DNA from: Pseudomonas campi
Lineage (GTDB): Bacteria > Pseudomonadota > Gammaproteobacteria > Pseudomonadales > Pseudomonadaceae
Reading direction: 5' to 3'
Length of the DNA: 64,000 nt
NCBI RefSeq assembly: GCF_013200955.2
Contig: NZ_CP053697.2
Span: 2,232,001-2,296,000 of the forward strand
The notes under the pieces: model-generated
What the model saw: the letters and a program-made list of their open reading frames with translations, nothing else
Told to the model about the DNA's origin: nothing
Databases searched by the model: none
Shown: positions 17,876 to 25,440 of the stretch, one piece after another
How the letters are laid out: each line of letters starts with the position of its first letter
Numbering within the stretch: position 1 is the stretch's first letter
Translations under genes and position numbers: made by a program

Positions 17876-18373
17876 ATGACAGAACACTCGCAGCACTCTT
17901 CATATCGTGAAAAATTAATCGAGCACTTGCTCGTTGGTGAATTACTGAAATTCTCTTGGAAAACCAAAGACTTTAGCCTCGAAATTTCCAAGCCCGAGGT
18001 CGATAACTCTGGCTACGATCTCATTGCCGAAGCAAATGGTGTTATTAGGCATATCCAACTCAAAGCCACATTTATTGGCTCAGCAACCGCCACACAAAAA
18101 GTCCATATCTCACTGTCAAAGAAACCGTCCGGCTGCGTGGTGTTGGTTTACTTTAACAATGAAACACTTGATCTTGGCCCGTACTATTTTTTTGGCGCAG
18201 CTCCAGGCCAGCCATTACCGAGCCTAGAAAATCTCAAAATTGCCACACATACAAAAGGTGATGCTACCGGCTTCAAATCAGAAAGGCCGAATATTCGCAT
18301 CTTAAATAAAGGCAGCTTCACTAAGCTGCAAACCATAAATGAGCTATACAACCAATTATTTGGGAGCGCCTAA
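17876..18373 (+). CDS. Cassette 20: possible PD-(D/E)XK nuclease-fold protein
   Basis: 165 residues, soluble. The N-terminal half has a helix (YREKLIEHLLVGELL), an acidic strand with SGYDLIAE and then IRHIQLKATF. The spacing D-(about 15)-hQLK resembles the core of PD-(D/E)XK nuclease-like domains, with Asp in GYDL and Lys in QLK. This is inference from motif spacing. A further strand pair SGCVVLVYF follows. It could be an endonuclease, or an inactive relative if the active site is incomplete. The 37-bp leader between attC 19 and the ATG is unusually long for this array. Confidence 0.6.
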   Translation: MTEHSQHSSYREKLIEHLLVGELLKFSWKTKDFSLEISKPEVDNSGYDLIAEANGVIRHIQLKATFIGSATATQKVHISLSKKPSGCVVLVYFNNETLDLGPYYFFGAAPGQPLPSLENLKIATHTKGDATGFKSERPNIRILNKGSFTKLQTINELYNQLFGSA

Positions 18374-18442
18374 CAAATGGTTCAAGCCGTTCGCTGCGCT
18401 CACTCGGGACCGGCTAAAGCCGGCCCCTTAACCAAACGTTAT
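18371..18442 (+). repeat. attC 20 (family A), ends GTTAT
   Basis: 72 bp; TAA is the stop of cassette 20, and the final GTTATG supplies a start codon for cassette 21. Confidence 0.9.
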
Positions 18443-18884
18443 GCGTAATCACATGATCAAACTCCTCGCAGTCCTTATAATCACCCTAACCTTACCCGGA
18501 TGCTCATTCTTAGTTGAGGTTATTTTGTTCAACAACAGCAAGTCAAGCATCAAGGTTTGCAATTTAAATCACACAAATCAAAACTGCCAAACCATTGAGC
18601 CCAAATCATCTAATAAGGTATCGCTGGTTGCCGACAAAAAAATCAATGCTTGGAGCTACAGCATCACCACATCAGGCAAAGAAAGCATTTATAGTTTTGC
18701 ATTTGAGCCATACCCAGCACAGGCATCAAACATATATTGCCAGGGCTTTTTCATGAAAAGGTGCGACATTCCACTTCAATATGAAAGTGACGGCTTGCTT
18801 TACTGGGCAGGAAAGAACCAAGAGCTACCTACTAAAAACTTTCCGAACCAACCACCGGGCTTCCCTGTTGCGCCAGACGCATAA
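18441..18884 (+). CDS. Cassette 21: lipoprotein
   Basis: 147 residues. A signal peptide MIKLLAVLIITLTLPGC with lipobox LPGC follows a four-residue extension (MRNH). The ATG at 18441 lies inside the end of attC 20 (GTTATG); the internal ATG at 18453 gives a tighter signal peptide and may be the true start. The mature part has several cysteine pairs (KVCNLNHTNQNCQTIE; IYCQGFFMKRCDI), suggesting disulfides in the periplasm. No family recognised. Confidence 0.65.
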   Translation: MRNHMIKLLAVLIITLTLPGCSFLVEVILFNNSKSSIKVCNLNHTNQNCQTIEPKSSNKVSLVADKKINAWSYSITTSGKESIYSFAFEPYPAQASNIYCQGFFMKRCDIPLQYESDGLLYWAGKNQELPTKNFPNQPPGFPVAPDA

Positions 18885-18953
18885 CAAATGGTTCAAGCCG
18901 TTCGCTTCGCTCACTCGGGACCGGCTAAAGCCGGCCCCTTAACCAAACGTTAG
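18882..18953 (+). repeat. attC 21 (family A)
   Basis: 72 bp, CTAAAG stem; TAA is the stop of cassette 21. Confidence 0.9.
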
Positions 18954-18970
18954 GTATTTAACGGACACCA

Positions 18971-19507
18971 ATGCAGAACATCGACCTAAGCCTTGCAACC
19001 TCAATAGTGGCCTTAATAATTTCACTAACAGCACTCGTGAGATCAAGGCGCGCCATACAAATATCAAAATCCCAAGGGGACTACACAATTTCTCCAAAGC
19101 TATCCCTTGCCAAAATGGAACTAGATATATATGACGACAATAAAGATATGCCAGAATTTAGCTTCTCTGCAGAGCTTAACAATCACTCTGAAACAGCCAT
19201 AAAAATCACCAGCATAAGCCTAGAATACGGTCACGAAACAGATAAAAGGAAAAGGCTTAACCAAGAAATACTAAGCACCTTCTATATCCCAAAGAACGAG
19301 TCAAAAAAATTCAGCACAACATCCAACAGACGCACAGCAAATGTAGCATTCCAAAAGTTTAATCTTAAAGAAGTGCATTTCTGGATAACGGTAAATTTAA
19401 AAGGAATTTACGGAGAAGAAATAAAAACAAGCTATTATCTACTTCATCAGGAAGCAGGCACATTTAATGTTTTCACAAGATGCCCTGACAATGAGCATGC
19501 AATATAA
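18971..19507 (+). CDS. Cassette 22: membrane-anchored protein
   Basis: 178 residues: an N-terminal hydrophobic helix (LATSIVALIISLTALV, about 8-23), a basic stretch (RSRRAIQISKS), then a beta-rich domain (PEFSFSAELNNHSETAIKI; VHFWITVNLKGIYGEE). The positively charged residues after the helix suggest a cytoplasmic C-domain. Function unknown. Confidence 0.6.
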   Translation: MQNIDLSLATSIVALIISLTALVRSRRAIQISKSQGDYTISPKLSLAKMELDIYDDNKDMPEFSFSAELNNHSETAIKITSISLEYGHETDKRKRLNQEILSTFYIPKNESKKFSTTSNRRTANVAFQKFNLKEVHFWITVNLKGIYGEEIKTSYYLLHQEAGTFNVFTRCPDNEHAI

Positions 19508-19512
19508 ATACC

Positions 19513-19584
19513 TAACAATGCGCTCAAACCGCTCACTTCGTTCGCTGGGACCGGCTAAAGCCGGCCCCTTAGCTTAATCGTTAG
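19513..19584 (+). repeat. attC 22 (family B ends, CTAAAG hairpin)
   Basis: 72 bp; second case of family B boxes with the family A hairpin. Confidence 0.9.
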
Positions 19585-19596
19585 GCACTGCTAGAC

Positions 19597-20097
19597 ATGA
19601 CGCATAGAAAGTTAGATATGAAGCCGCTCATTCGGCTTATGGAGGTTCTCCCAAAAAACGGAGACACTGAACTAACTCTATTGAAGTGCCACTTACTATC
19701 GGAAGAAGTTCTAACAAAAATAATTAGCAATGCCTTTAAAAACCCAAAATATCTAAATGACGCACGACTAACATTTTCTCAAAAAATAAAACTTGCCAGA
19801 GCTACGGGCGAGGCTAATCATGCAGTTTGGGTTTGGAAGGCACTAGACCTACTCAATCAAGCACGTAACGAGCTATCTCATACCCTGGCACATGAAGAAG
19901 TACAAATAAAAATTAAAAAATTCACTCATCATGTTTGCGCTCACTCCGAAACTTTTCCCAGAAACATAATAGACAGTAATTTCACAGAGTTTCACTGGGC
20001 CATGCTTAACACCTACTTAGTAATTGTCTCAATAGCAAACTATGATCCTGCAGCAATCAAACAAACAACCCTACATGCCGGTGTTGGCAATGCCTAA
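19597..20097 (+). CDS. Cassette 23: HEPN-like protein with RNxxxH motif
   Basis: A 166-residue, all-helical-looking soluble protein. The sequence WVWKALDLLNQARNELSHTL carries R-N-x3-H (RNELSH) in the position and context of the HEPN ribonuclease motif (R-x4-6-H), and the upstream LLKCHLLSEEVLTKII looks like the first HEPN helices. HEPN proteins often act as RNase toxins or defence effectors. I base this on the motif and helical pattern only. No antitoxin (for example a MNT nucleotidyltransferase) is present in the same cassette. Stop TAA from attC 23. Confidence 0.62.
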   Translation: MTHRKLDMKPLIRLMEVLPKNGDTELTLLKCHLLSEEVLTKIISNAFKNPKYLNDARLTFSQKIKLARATGEANHAVWVWKALDLLNQARNELSHTLAHEEVQIKIKKFTHHVCAHSETFPRNIIDSNFTEFHWAMLNTYLVIVSIANYDPAAIKQTTLHAGVGNA

Positions 20098-20165
20098 CAA
20101 GTCGCTCAAATCGCTCGTTTCACTCGCTGGGACCGGCGAAGCCGGCCCCTTAGCTTAATCGTTAG
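20095..20165 (+). repeat. attC 23 (family B)
   Basis: 71 bp, CGAAG stem; TAACAAGTCGCTC variant start. TAA is the stop of cassette 23. Confidence 0.9.
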
Positions 20166-20186
20166 GTCTTACAAAAAGGTACCACT

Positions 20187-20858
20187 GTGGCCATAGTTAT
20201 AGCTTGGGAGCCCGGAACAATTGGGCACTACGTGGGCGCCCTCAAAACCTGGTTCCGGCGCTTAACGCGACACCGAATTTTTGACGCCATTGAGCATGGC
20301 AACGATGCTCTTGTCCTTAAACTTGCGCAAAAGAATAGAGCATTAAGAGCCAAGGATGAGTGGGGGCGATTTCCGCTGCCAGCAAGTATTCTTCGTAAAC
20401 GTAGTCACCTTGCGTGCCAACTAATTGAGATTGGCGCGTATCAAGCAGGTGACAACTCAGTTATTCATGCCTCCATGTGCAACGATCTACCTGTGGTCAA
20501 TAAGCTCATCGAGACTGGGGCGACATTAGACGAGCTTGATGCAGAACACCATGGTTGGAGCGCCTTAATGTGGGCCACCAACCGGCACCACTTCGAAATC
20601 ATGAAGGCACTTTTATCTGCAGGCGCAAATATTGACTCCATCGGCTCAGACGGCTCCACCGCTATTATGTGCACACGCGCAGGGCGCGAAAATGACCTAG
20701 TAGCCCTAGAAATACTATGTGCTTACCAGCCCAAACTAACAGTTAAAGACTGCCGTGGAAGAACCATCATTGATGAGGCTAGGGATCGTGAGCGCTTCAG
20801 CGGGAAGCCTGCAATGAAAGAAATTCTAATAAAGTACTACCCTGAAATATTCTCGTGA
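20187..20858 (+). CDS. Cassette 24: ankyrin repeat protein
   Basis: 223 residues. After a ~30-residue basic N-terminus (KTWFRRLTRHRIFDAIEHG) there are about five ankyrin-type repeats, clearest in HGWSALMWATNRHHFEIMKALLSAGANIDSIG (read in two halves) and DGSTAIMCTRAG. Ankyrin repeats mediate protein binding, so this is probably an adaptor or inhibitor. The start is GTG 20187 after AAAAAGGT. It is one of three solenoid repeat proteins in the array (with cassettes 9 and 32). Confidence 0.78.
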   Translation: MAIVIAWEPGTIGHYVGALKTWFRRLTRHRIFDAIEHGNDALVLKLAQKNRALRAKDEWGRFPLPASILRKRSHLACQLIEIGAYQAGDNSVIHASMCNDLPVVNKLIETGATLDELDAEHHGWSALMWATNRHHFEIMKALLSAGANIDSIGSDGSTAIMCTRAGRENDLVALEILCAYQPKLTVKDCRGRTIIDEARDRERFSGKPAMKEILIKYYPEIFS

Positions 20859-20862
20859 GACC

Positions 20863-20933
20863 TAACAATGCGCTCAAAGCGCTCACTCCGTTCGCTGGGA
20901 CCGGCGAAGCCGGCCCCTTAGCTTAATCGTTAG
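20863..20933 (+). repeat. attC 24 (family B)
   Basis: 71 bp, CGAAG stem, ends GTTAG. Confidence 0.9.
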
Positions 20934-20942
20934 CGCCATTAA

Positions 20943-21449
20943 ATGAAAAAAGCACTCGCATGTGCAGTCGGAACATTTGCCGCCACAGGAATAGTCTTTA
21001 TTCTATTTGTGTTAGGAGCGTCGATACAGCCATCTGCTAAAGCAAAAGCCGCTCGCTCACAGCACGACATATCGACGCTGCACCCTGGAGAATATCGCTT
21101 TGAATCATTTGGGCGCGATAGCGCCTGGAATGAAATAGTATTACTTGTAAAAGACTGGGATGAAACTCTTTATGTATATCTTCTGCCAACAAAAGACAGC
21201 AAGGTAATATTGCCAGAAAGGTGGTGGGGGTATGGTTACTACGAGTGTTCTAAATTTTCTCCCGAAGCAGATGAGTCAGGAAAATTGCTTAAAGGTGGAA
21301 TTATAAAATGCCATGACAAAGAAACTCCTGAGTGGGGTTCGTCTTTATGGCAGTGGGCCTATAACGGGAGCCCTAAAGACGATTGGGGTATAAAAATGTA
21401 CTCACCCCCTGTAGAGGCTAAAAATGGCATGTTATACATCAACAGGTAA
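20943..21449 (+). CDS. Cassette 25: membrane-anchored protein, possibly degenerate Rieske-like
   Basis: 168 residues with one N-terminal membrane helix (about 6-28). The next segment DISTLHPGEYRFESFG and the stretch IVLLVKDWDETLYVYLLP follow the order of cytochrome bc1 Rieske subunits (helix, then D-x-S-x-L-x-PGE, then strand). The typical CTHLGC and CPCHG cluster ligands are absent; only isolated Cys remain (YECSKF; IIKCHDK). Fold resemblance is my inference. A periplasmic, anchored protein of unknown role is the safe reading. Cassette 44 shows the same plan. Confidence 0.5.
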   Translation: MKKALACAVGTFAATGIVFILFVLGASIQPSAKAKAARSQHDISTLHPGEYRFESFGRDSAWNEIVLLVKDWDETLYVYLLPTKDSKVILPERWWGYGYYECSKFSPEADESGKLLKGGIIKCHDKETPEWGSSLWQWAYNGSPKDDWGIKMYSPPVEAKNGMLYINR

Positions 21450-21455
21450 GAGCGC

Positions 21456-21525
21456 TAACAATTGGTTCAAATCGCTCGCTCCGCTCGCTGGGACCGGCGA
21501 AGCCGGCCCCTTAACCAAACGTTAG
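21456..21525 (+). repeat. attC 25 (family A ends, CGAAG hairpin)
   Basis: 70 bp; like attC 2, a family A site with the hairpin typical of family B. Confidence 0.9.
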
Positions 21526-21541
21526 CTTCCAAGGAAATACC

Positions 21542-22153
21542 GTGAGAGCAGCATTAGCACTAATAATCTTACTATTTTCTTTTCCAGTATTTCCTGAGCA
21601 AGTAAATAGTAAGTATTTTGTTTTTATTGGTAAAAAAATCAGCTTAGAACCTGTGCCACCAAAGGCCGGCGAAATACTTCTAGACAGCCAATTCTTGGCA
21701 ACGTATGAAATATTGGAGCCCTACTGGGGAACGCATAAAGGAAAGAGCATTGAATTTACCGTTTACGATCACCATGGCACCCCACAATTTTCTTTATATG
21801 AACACGTTCTTTTGTACGTAGAAATGCACGACGGTCAATATTTCCACTCAAAATATCAGTTCTCACCTCTATACAAAGACAGGAGTGGCAAGTGGGCTGG
21901 CACCTATGCATCATATGACTATGAGCATAGTTATAATAAAAATACACCGATCAAACCTATACGAATAGAGTTCAACGAGCCGGTTTTTTATGACATATCT
22001 GATGTCACAAAAGATCGCATAGCAAAGATATTCCCTGAACCTTATTACAGAATTGAAGGTAAAAAAGCTATTGCCGTATACGGCAACTATGTAGATGAGC
22101 TATTCCGTCTAAAACAAAGTGGTGTTTTAAAAGCCCGCGGCGACTTCCAGTGA
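21542..22153 (+). CDS. Cassette 26: exported protein
   Basis: 203 residues with a Sec-type signal peptide (MRAALALIILLFSFPVFPEQ). The mature part starts VNSKYFVFIGKKISLEPVPP and includes LATYEILEPYWG and IEFTVYDHHG, a beta-rich pattern common in small periplasmic hypotheticals. The start is GTG 21542 after CCAAGGAAAT. No catalytic motif recognised. Confidence 0.65.
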   Translation: MRAALALIILLFSFPVFPEQVNSKYFVFIGKKISLEPVPPKAGEILLDSQFLATYEILEPYWGTHKGKSIEFTVYDHHGTPQFSLYEHVLLYVEMHDGQYFHSKYQFSPLYKDRSGKWAGTYASYDYEHSYNKNTPIKPIRIEFNEPVFYDISDVTKDRIAKIFPEPYYRIEGKKAIAVYGNYVDELFRLKQSGVLKARGDFQ

Positions 22154-22159
22154 GAAAGC

Positions 22160-22232
22160 TAACAAATGGTTCAAGTCGCTCGCTTCGCTCACTGCGGGAC
22201 CGGCTAAAGCCGGCCCCTTAACCAAACGTTAG
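22160..22232 (+). repeat. attC 26 (family A)
   Basis: 73 bp with the CACTGCGGGACC extra base also seen in attC 7 and 41. Confidence 0.9.
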
Positions 22233-22262
22233 GCGGCAACAGCAACTAAAGGATGTACGGGC

Positions 22263-22367
22263 ATGGAAGTCTTTCATTTTGCTGTTCAGTCGTTAGCCCG
22301 CTCTAGCTCATGTGCTGCTTTTCAAATTCCACACTCGATCATCGTACGGGCCGGACAGCTCGCATGA
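22263..22367 (+). CDS. Cassette 27 gene 1: 34-residue peptide (copy 1)
   Basis: ATG 22263, preceded by AAAGGATGTACGGGC, opens a 34-codon ORF (MEVFHFAVQSLARSSSCAAF...) ending in a 4-bp ATGA overlap with the next ORF. The core FAVQSLARSSSCAAFQI matches AFKPLARSSQGAAFNI in gene 2, so the two ORFs look like an internal duplication. The small SLARSSSCAAFQ-type segment recalls the DUF1010 group of short cassette peptides (from memory, uncertain). It is conserved in the second copy of the cassette, arguing it is real. Confidence 0.45.
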   Translation: MEVFHFAVQSLARSSSCAAFQIPHSIIVRAGQLA

Positions 22368-22630
22368 ATGAGTTCCCCAAAAAAGGATGTACGCGCCATC
22401 ATTGCGCTTTTAAGCCGTTAGCCCGCTCTAGCCAAGGCGCTGCCTTCAATATCGTAGGGATTGAGTTCCCAGCAAAAACGAATCAGGTGCTTGCAAGAGA
22501 ATTGCAGGTTGGCCACAGTGCGGTATTCATTACCTGCGTCCGACTCGATGCCCGCTGCCTAACAACTGGTTCAAGTCACTCGCTTCGCTCGTTCGGGACC
22601 GCGTTCCGCGGCCCCTTAACCAAACGTTAG
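22364..22630 (+). CDS. Cassette 27 gene 2: small protein ending in attC (copy 1)
   Basis: An 88-residue ORF (MNEFPKKGCTRHHCAF...) that overlaps gene 1 by ATGA and runs through attC 27. Its last ~23 residues are encoded by the attC and its stop codon is the TAG of the terminal GTTAG. Function unknown; it may be a decayed or non-coding cassette. A near-identical copy at 28561 lacks this stop because its attC ends GTTAT. Confidence 0.4.
   Translation: MNEFPKKGCTRHHCAFKPLARSSQGAAFNIVGIEFPAKTNQVLARELQVGHSAVFITCVRLDARCLTTGSSHSLRSFGTAFRGPLTKR
22560..22630 (+). repeat. attC 27 (family A, CGCGTTCCGCG hairpin)
   Basis: 71 bp; its terminal TAG serves as stop codon of cassette 27 gene 2. Confidence 0.88.
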
Positions 22631-22639
22631 GAGCCTATT

Positions 22640-23017
22640 TTGGCCCGAGATAAAAACATATCGCCAGTCGGATGGTACGTTGGGGCCTATCTTTTACGCT
22701 TCATTGAAGTTAACGACCCAAGCAATGAAGACGGCGAAGAGCGATTTTTGTCATGGGAAAATACCGTCATAGTAAAAGCAGAAAATATGGACGAGGCCTA
22801 TGACAAAATCGAAAAAATCGCGAAAGAGTCAACAGCGCCATATCTAGGCGGTGCAGACGCCATACCTGTTCAATGGGTCTTTGAGGGCATAACAGATATA
22901 TTGCCAATCTACGAAGAGCTAGAGGATGGTTCAGAAATCATGTGGTCTGAGCACAAGCCCACAAAGCTAAAGAATTTACGCAAAATGGTTCGGAGGCGTG
23001 GTGAGTTCGTGCAGTAG
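22640..23017 (+). CDS. Cassette 28: DUF4288 family protein (copy 1 of identical pair)
   Basis: 125 residues, soluble and acidic, with the DUF4288 layout: GWYVGAYLLRFIEVND, ENTVIVKAENMDEAYDKIEK and PVQWVFEGITDI. The start is TTG 22640. The Shine-Dalgarno TAGGAG is made by joining the attC pentamer (GTTAG) to GAG of the cassette. An identical gene lies at 26445-26822, so the cassette has been duplicated recently. Function of the family unknown. Confidence 0.75.
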   Translation: MARDKNISPVGWYVGAYLLRFIEVNDPSNEDGEERFLSWENTVIVKAENMDEAYDKIEKIAKESTAPYLGGADAIPVQWVFEGITDILPIYEELEDGSEIMWSEHKPTKLKNLRKMVRRRGEFVQ

Positions 23018-23022
23018 TCTCC

Positions 23023-23093
23023 TAACACTTGGTTCAAATCGCTCGCTCCGCTCGCTGGGACCGGCTAAAGCCGGCCCCTTAACCAAACGTTAG
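23023..23093 (+). repeat. attC 28 (family A)
   Basis: 71 bp, TAACACTTGG start shared only with attC 36; CTAAAG stem. Confidence 0.9.
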
Positions 23094-23110
23094 GCTTTGC
23101 GGGAGCCCTG

Positions 23111-23554
23111 ATGAAACATATCGTTGCAGAGGTCGTACTACTGTCTAATGGCTGCTGCATACCGAGTTACACATGTTTCTCGGACGAGAAGCTTGACGAG
23201 GTGGTTTCTAGAACTTTGCTTGATCTAATTTCGGAAATTTACCCTCCAGGAGATAGCCACATTCTTAGTGAGTTCTCTGAGCTTCTTAAAGCCGCCCAAG
23301 AAAGCACTTACATTTCAAAGAATTTGGCTCTATCCGATTTTTGCATCAACGATAAATTTGTTGACCTTTTACCGCCACGTGCTCCGATCAAGGGCGTACA
23401 CATATACAACGGGAATACAGAAGACGAAGCTGACTTTTCTTACGAGCAGGTATGGGCAGCTATTCGGCATTGGGTATTGTTTGCTCACGCCATCGAAGAG
23501 CACGGAATGAGTGCAATGCTTGGCAAAAAACATAATATCGCGCTTCCTAGCTAG
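23111..23554 (+). CDS. Cassette 29: hypothetical soluble protein
   Basis: 147 residues, acidic, starting MKHIVAEVVLLSNGCCIPSY after GGGAGCCCTG. It has helical segments (LDEVVSRTLLDLISEIY; FSELLKAAQESTYI) and a C-terminal helix with YEQVWAAIRHWVLFAHAIEE. It has the size and acidity of immunity or adaptor proteins, but no family is recognised. Confidence 0.6.
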   Translation: MKHIVAEVVLLSNGCCIPSYTCFSDEKLDEVVSRTLLDLISEIYPPGDSHILSEFSELLKAAQESTYISKNLALSDFCINDKFVDLLPPRAPIKGVHIYNGNTEDEADFSYEQVWAAIRHWVLFAHAIEEHGMSAMLGKKHNIALPS

Positions 23555-23566
23555 CCGTGCCCAGCC

Positions 23567-23638
23567 TAACAAACGGTTCAAACCGCTCGCTTCGCTCACT
23601 CGGGACCAGCTAAAGCTGGCCCCTTAACCAAACGTTAG
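23567..23638 (+). repeat. attC 29 (family A, CAGCTAAAGCTG hairpin)
   Basis: 72 bp; the stem differs from CCGGCTAAAGCCGG at paired positions (compensatory change). Confidence 0.9.
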
Positions 23639-23654
23639 ACACCACAAGGAAGTT

Positions 23655-24017
23655 ATGCGCACGTCCATCAACATCGCAGTTGTAGTCGCAATCTCGATAG
23701 TTCATTACTCAATCATGGGATATTTGGGTTATGACCCTGCGCCCGAATACGAAAGCTTAATGGCTTGGTCTTTCGCACTCATGGTTGCGCTGTGGTGTTT
23801 GGATGACGCTAAGAAATATAATTTCCATCGCCCTTATGAGTTTGGCGCTTTTATTTTCTTCCTTTGGCCCATCGTATTGCCGGCATATCTCATCCATACG
23901 CGAGGCTGGCGAGGCTCTCTCGTCTTTTTGGCCTTCCTTTTTATAGCGCTGCTGCCTTACATTTGCGGCTGGATCTCTTACTATGCAAGTCCTGCGTACA
24001 GTGAGTATGGCGTCTAA
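23655..24017 (+). CDS. Cassette 30: small membrane protein
   Basis: 120 residues with about four hydrophobic segments (roughly 6-24, 35-50, 66-82 and 89-110). Conserved-looking HTRGWRG loop near residue 82. ATG 23655 follows CAAGGAAGTT, a good ribosome-binding site. Stop TAA from attC 30. No family recognised. Confidence 0.62.
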   Translation: MRTSINIAVVVAISIVHYSIMGYLGYDPAPEYESLMAWSFALMVALWCLDDAKKYNFHRPYEFGAFIFFLWPIVLPAYLIHTRGWRGSLVFLAFLFIALLPYICGWISYYASPAYSEYGV

Positions 24018-24085
24018 CAACTGGTTCAAGTCACTCGCTTCGCTCGTTCGGGACCGCGTTCCGCGGCCCCTTAACCAAACGTTAG
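24015..24085 (+). repeat. attC 30 (family A, CGCGTTCCGCG hairpin)
   Basis: 71 bp; TAA is the stop of cassette 30. Confidence 0.9.
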
Positions 24086-24095
24086 GTATCACCCC

Positions 24096-24527
24096 ATGCT
24101 CCTCTTACGCCGGGTCATCCTTTCAATACTTTTAGTGTCTTTTCTATTGGCTGCTGCTTTTCCCGGAATTGTTTATATCATCGGTATGTACAGGGTTGAT
24201 GGTCGCCCAGTTCCCGCCAATCCTGAAAACTACAGCCAAGAGTCAATGGATAAAGCGTGGAGTCAATGCAGAGAGAAGCTGCCTATCGAGGTTCAACCTA
24301 CTAACCCTTGGGGAGTTACTAGTAGACTCCTATTTGGCAATCCACTTCGTACGACACCAGGAGAGCTTGCCGCATGGCGAATTGCGAGCACCTATAATGC
24401 TGCTCATCGTATGGGTAACAATACTTGGTGGCATACGTCCGGTGCCGCACTAACCATCTGGGTTACTCGCCACTGGTCGGCTCAACAAATTGCAGCAACA
24501 ATGGTTAGGGACAATTTGTGCAAGTGA
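24096..24527 (+). CDS. Cassette 31: membrane protein, truncated GT51-like
   Basis: 143 residues: an N-terminal membrane helix (about 6-28) and a soluble part ending HTSGAALTIWVTRHWSAQQI, a pattern that lines up with LVGAITPYLLKLHLSEEELL of cassette 12 and with the RKLxExxLAxxLExxxSKxEIL helix of peptidoglycan glycosyltransferases. The protein stops where the GT51 lyxNxxyfG strand would follow. It lacks the catalytic motifs and may act as a truncated relative. The link to GT51 is inference from helix spacing. Confidence 0.55.
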   Translation: MLLLRRVILSILLVSFLLAAAFPGIVYIIGMYRVDGRPVPANPENYSQESMDKAWSQCREKLPIEVQPTNPWGVTSRLLFGNPLRTTPGELAAWRIASTYNAAHRMGNNTWWHTSGAALTIWVTRHWSAQQIAATMVRDNLCK

Positions 24528-24531
24528 AACC

Positions 24532-24603
24532 TAACTAGTGGTTCAAGCCGTTCGCTCCGCTCACTCGGGACCGGCTAAAGCCGGCCCCTTAACCAAACGT
24601 TAG
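24532..24603 (+). repeat. attC 31 (family A)
   Basis: 72 bp, TAACTAGTGG start, CTAAAG stem. Confidence 0.9.
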
Positions 24604-24616
24604 GCATCACTCAGAT

Positions 24617-25033
24617 ATGCGTGAACTCCAATCGCTCATCCAAGATCTAGAGTCTCCGAAATCATCCATTCGAGACAGAGCAGCTTTAGACCTTATGGAT
24701 ATCGGGGATGACAGCGCGATCGCCCCACTTCTCCGAGCGATCTTCAGGCCCGAGAACGTTAATCACCGCGGGACACTTGTCTACGCATTAAGCGCATTCA
24801 ACTGCGAAGATTTTTTAGAGACACTTGTAGATTTAGCGCTGACCGGAAATTTTGAGGTTTCTGCCGGGGCATGCAGCATAATCGCGGAATCAGCAACGTC
24901 AGCAAAAGCTGTTCAACGAGTGCACGCACAGTTAGTAAAATTCAACCCAAATACGTTGTCAGCAGAGCATAATTACATAGCACGGCAAGAGCTGTTTGAG
25001 CTTACCCCAGTGGAAAGTAGGCCAGCGCCATGA
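24617..25033 (+). CDS. Cassette 32: HEAT-repeat protein
   Basis: 138 residues of HEAT/PBS-lyase-like repeats: LIQDLESPKSSIRDRAALDL, MDIGDDSAIAPLLRAIF, RGTLVYALSAFNCEDFLETL. An alpha-solenoid adaptor is likely. It is complete and soluble. The gene stops 5 bp before attC 32. Confidence 0.75.
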   Translation: MRELQSLIQDLESPKSSIRDRAALDLMDIGDDSAIAPLLRAIFRPENVNHRGTLVYALSAFNCEDFLETLVDLALTGNFEVSAGACSIIAESATSAKAVQRVHAQLVKFNPNTLSAEHNYIARQELFELTPVESRPAP

Positions 25034-25037
25034 TGCC

Positions 25038-25109
25038 TAACAACTGGTTCAAGTCACTCGCTTCGCTCACTTGGGACCGGCTAAAGCCGGCCCCTTAACC
25101 AAACGTTAT
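25038..25109 (+). repeat. attC 32 (family A), ends GTTAT
   Basis: 72 bp with CACTTGGGACC variation and CTAAAG stem. Confidence 0.9.
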
Positions 25110-25124
25110 GCACAGGCAGGAAAC

Positions 25125-25397
25125 ATGCTCCGAATTTTCAAAAATGCGCTGCTCATCGCTGTCCCATACAGCATTATTTCTGCACTATTAGTTTTCACTG
25201 TAACTTTAAACTGGGCGGCAGTAAACGATGGCGAAACACAAACAACTTATTATGGCCTTGAGGCTGTTCAGTTTTTAATTAAATCCTACGGAGTCATCAA
25301 CTATCTTCTTGACCTGGCGCCGCAATTTTTATTCTTCTTCATCACTATATTTCTTGCACTTCTCACGCAAAGCTATATTTTCTATCGCAAGCCCTAG
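25125..25397 (+). CDS. Cassette 33: small membrane protein
   Basis: 90 residues with two strong hydrophobic helices (about 8-28 and 60-82). ATG 25125 is chosen after CAGGCAGGAAAC; the ATG within GTTATG (25108) is out of frame and the longer in-frame start at 25071 lies inside attC 32. No family recognised. It is followed by 43 bp of untranslated tail. Confidence 0.6.
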   Translation: MLRIFKNALLIAVPYSIISALLVFTVTLNWAAVNDGETQTTYYGLEAVQFLIKSYGVINYLLDLAPQFLFFFITIFLALLTQSYIFYRKP

Positions 25398-25440
25398 TAC
25401 CGCATTGCTGTAATCGCAGCAAAAATTCTGTGTATGCGCA

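Larger units (their letters stand above)
22631..23093 (+). repeat. Duplicated cassette, copy 1 (463 bp)
   Basis: Whole cassette 28 including its attC; I see no difference from 26436-26898 on reading both. The upstream attC of copy 1 is family A (27) and that of copy 2 is family B (35), so only the cassette itself was copied. Confidence 0.85.

Noticed and set aside
25108..25191. Start of cassette 33 at GTTATG in attC 32
   Set aside because: It is out of frame with the membrane protein and soon runs into a stop; ATG 25125 is better.
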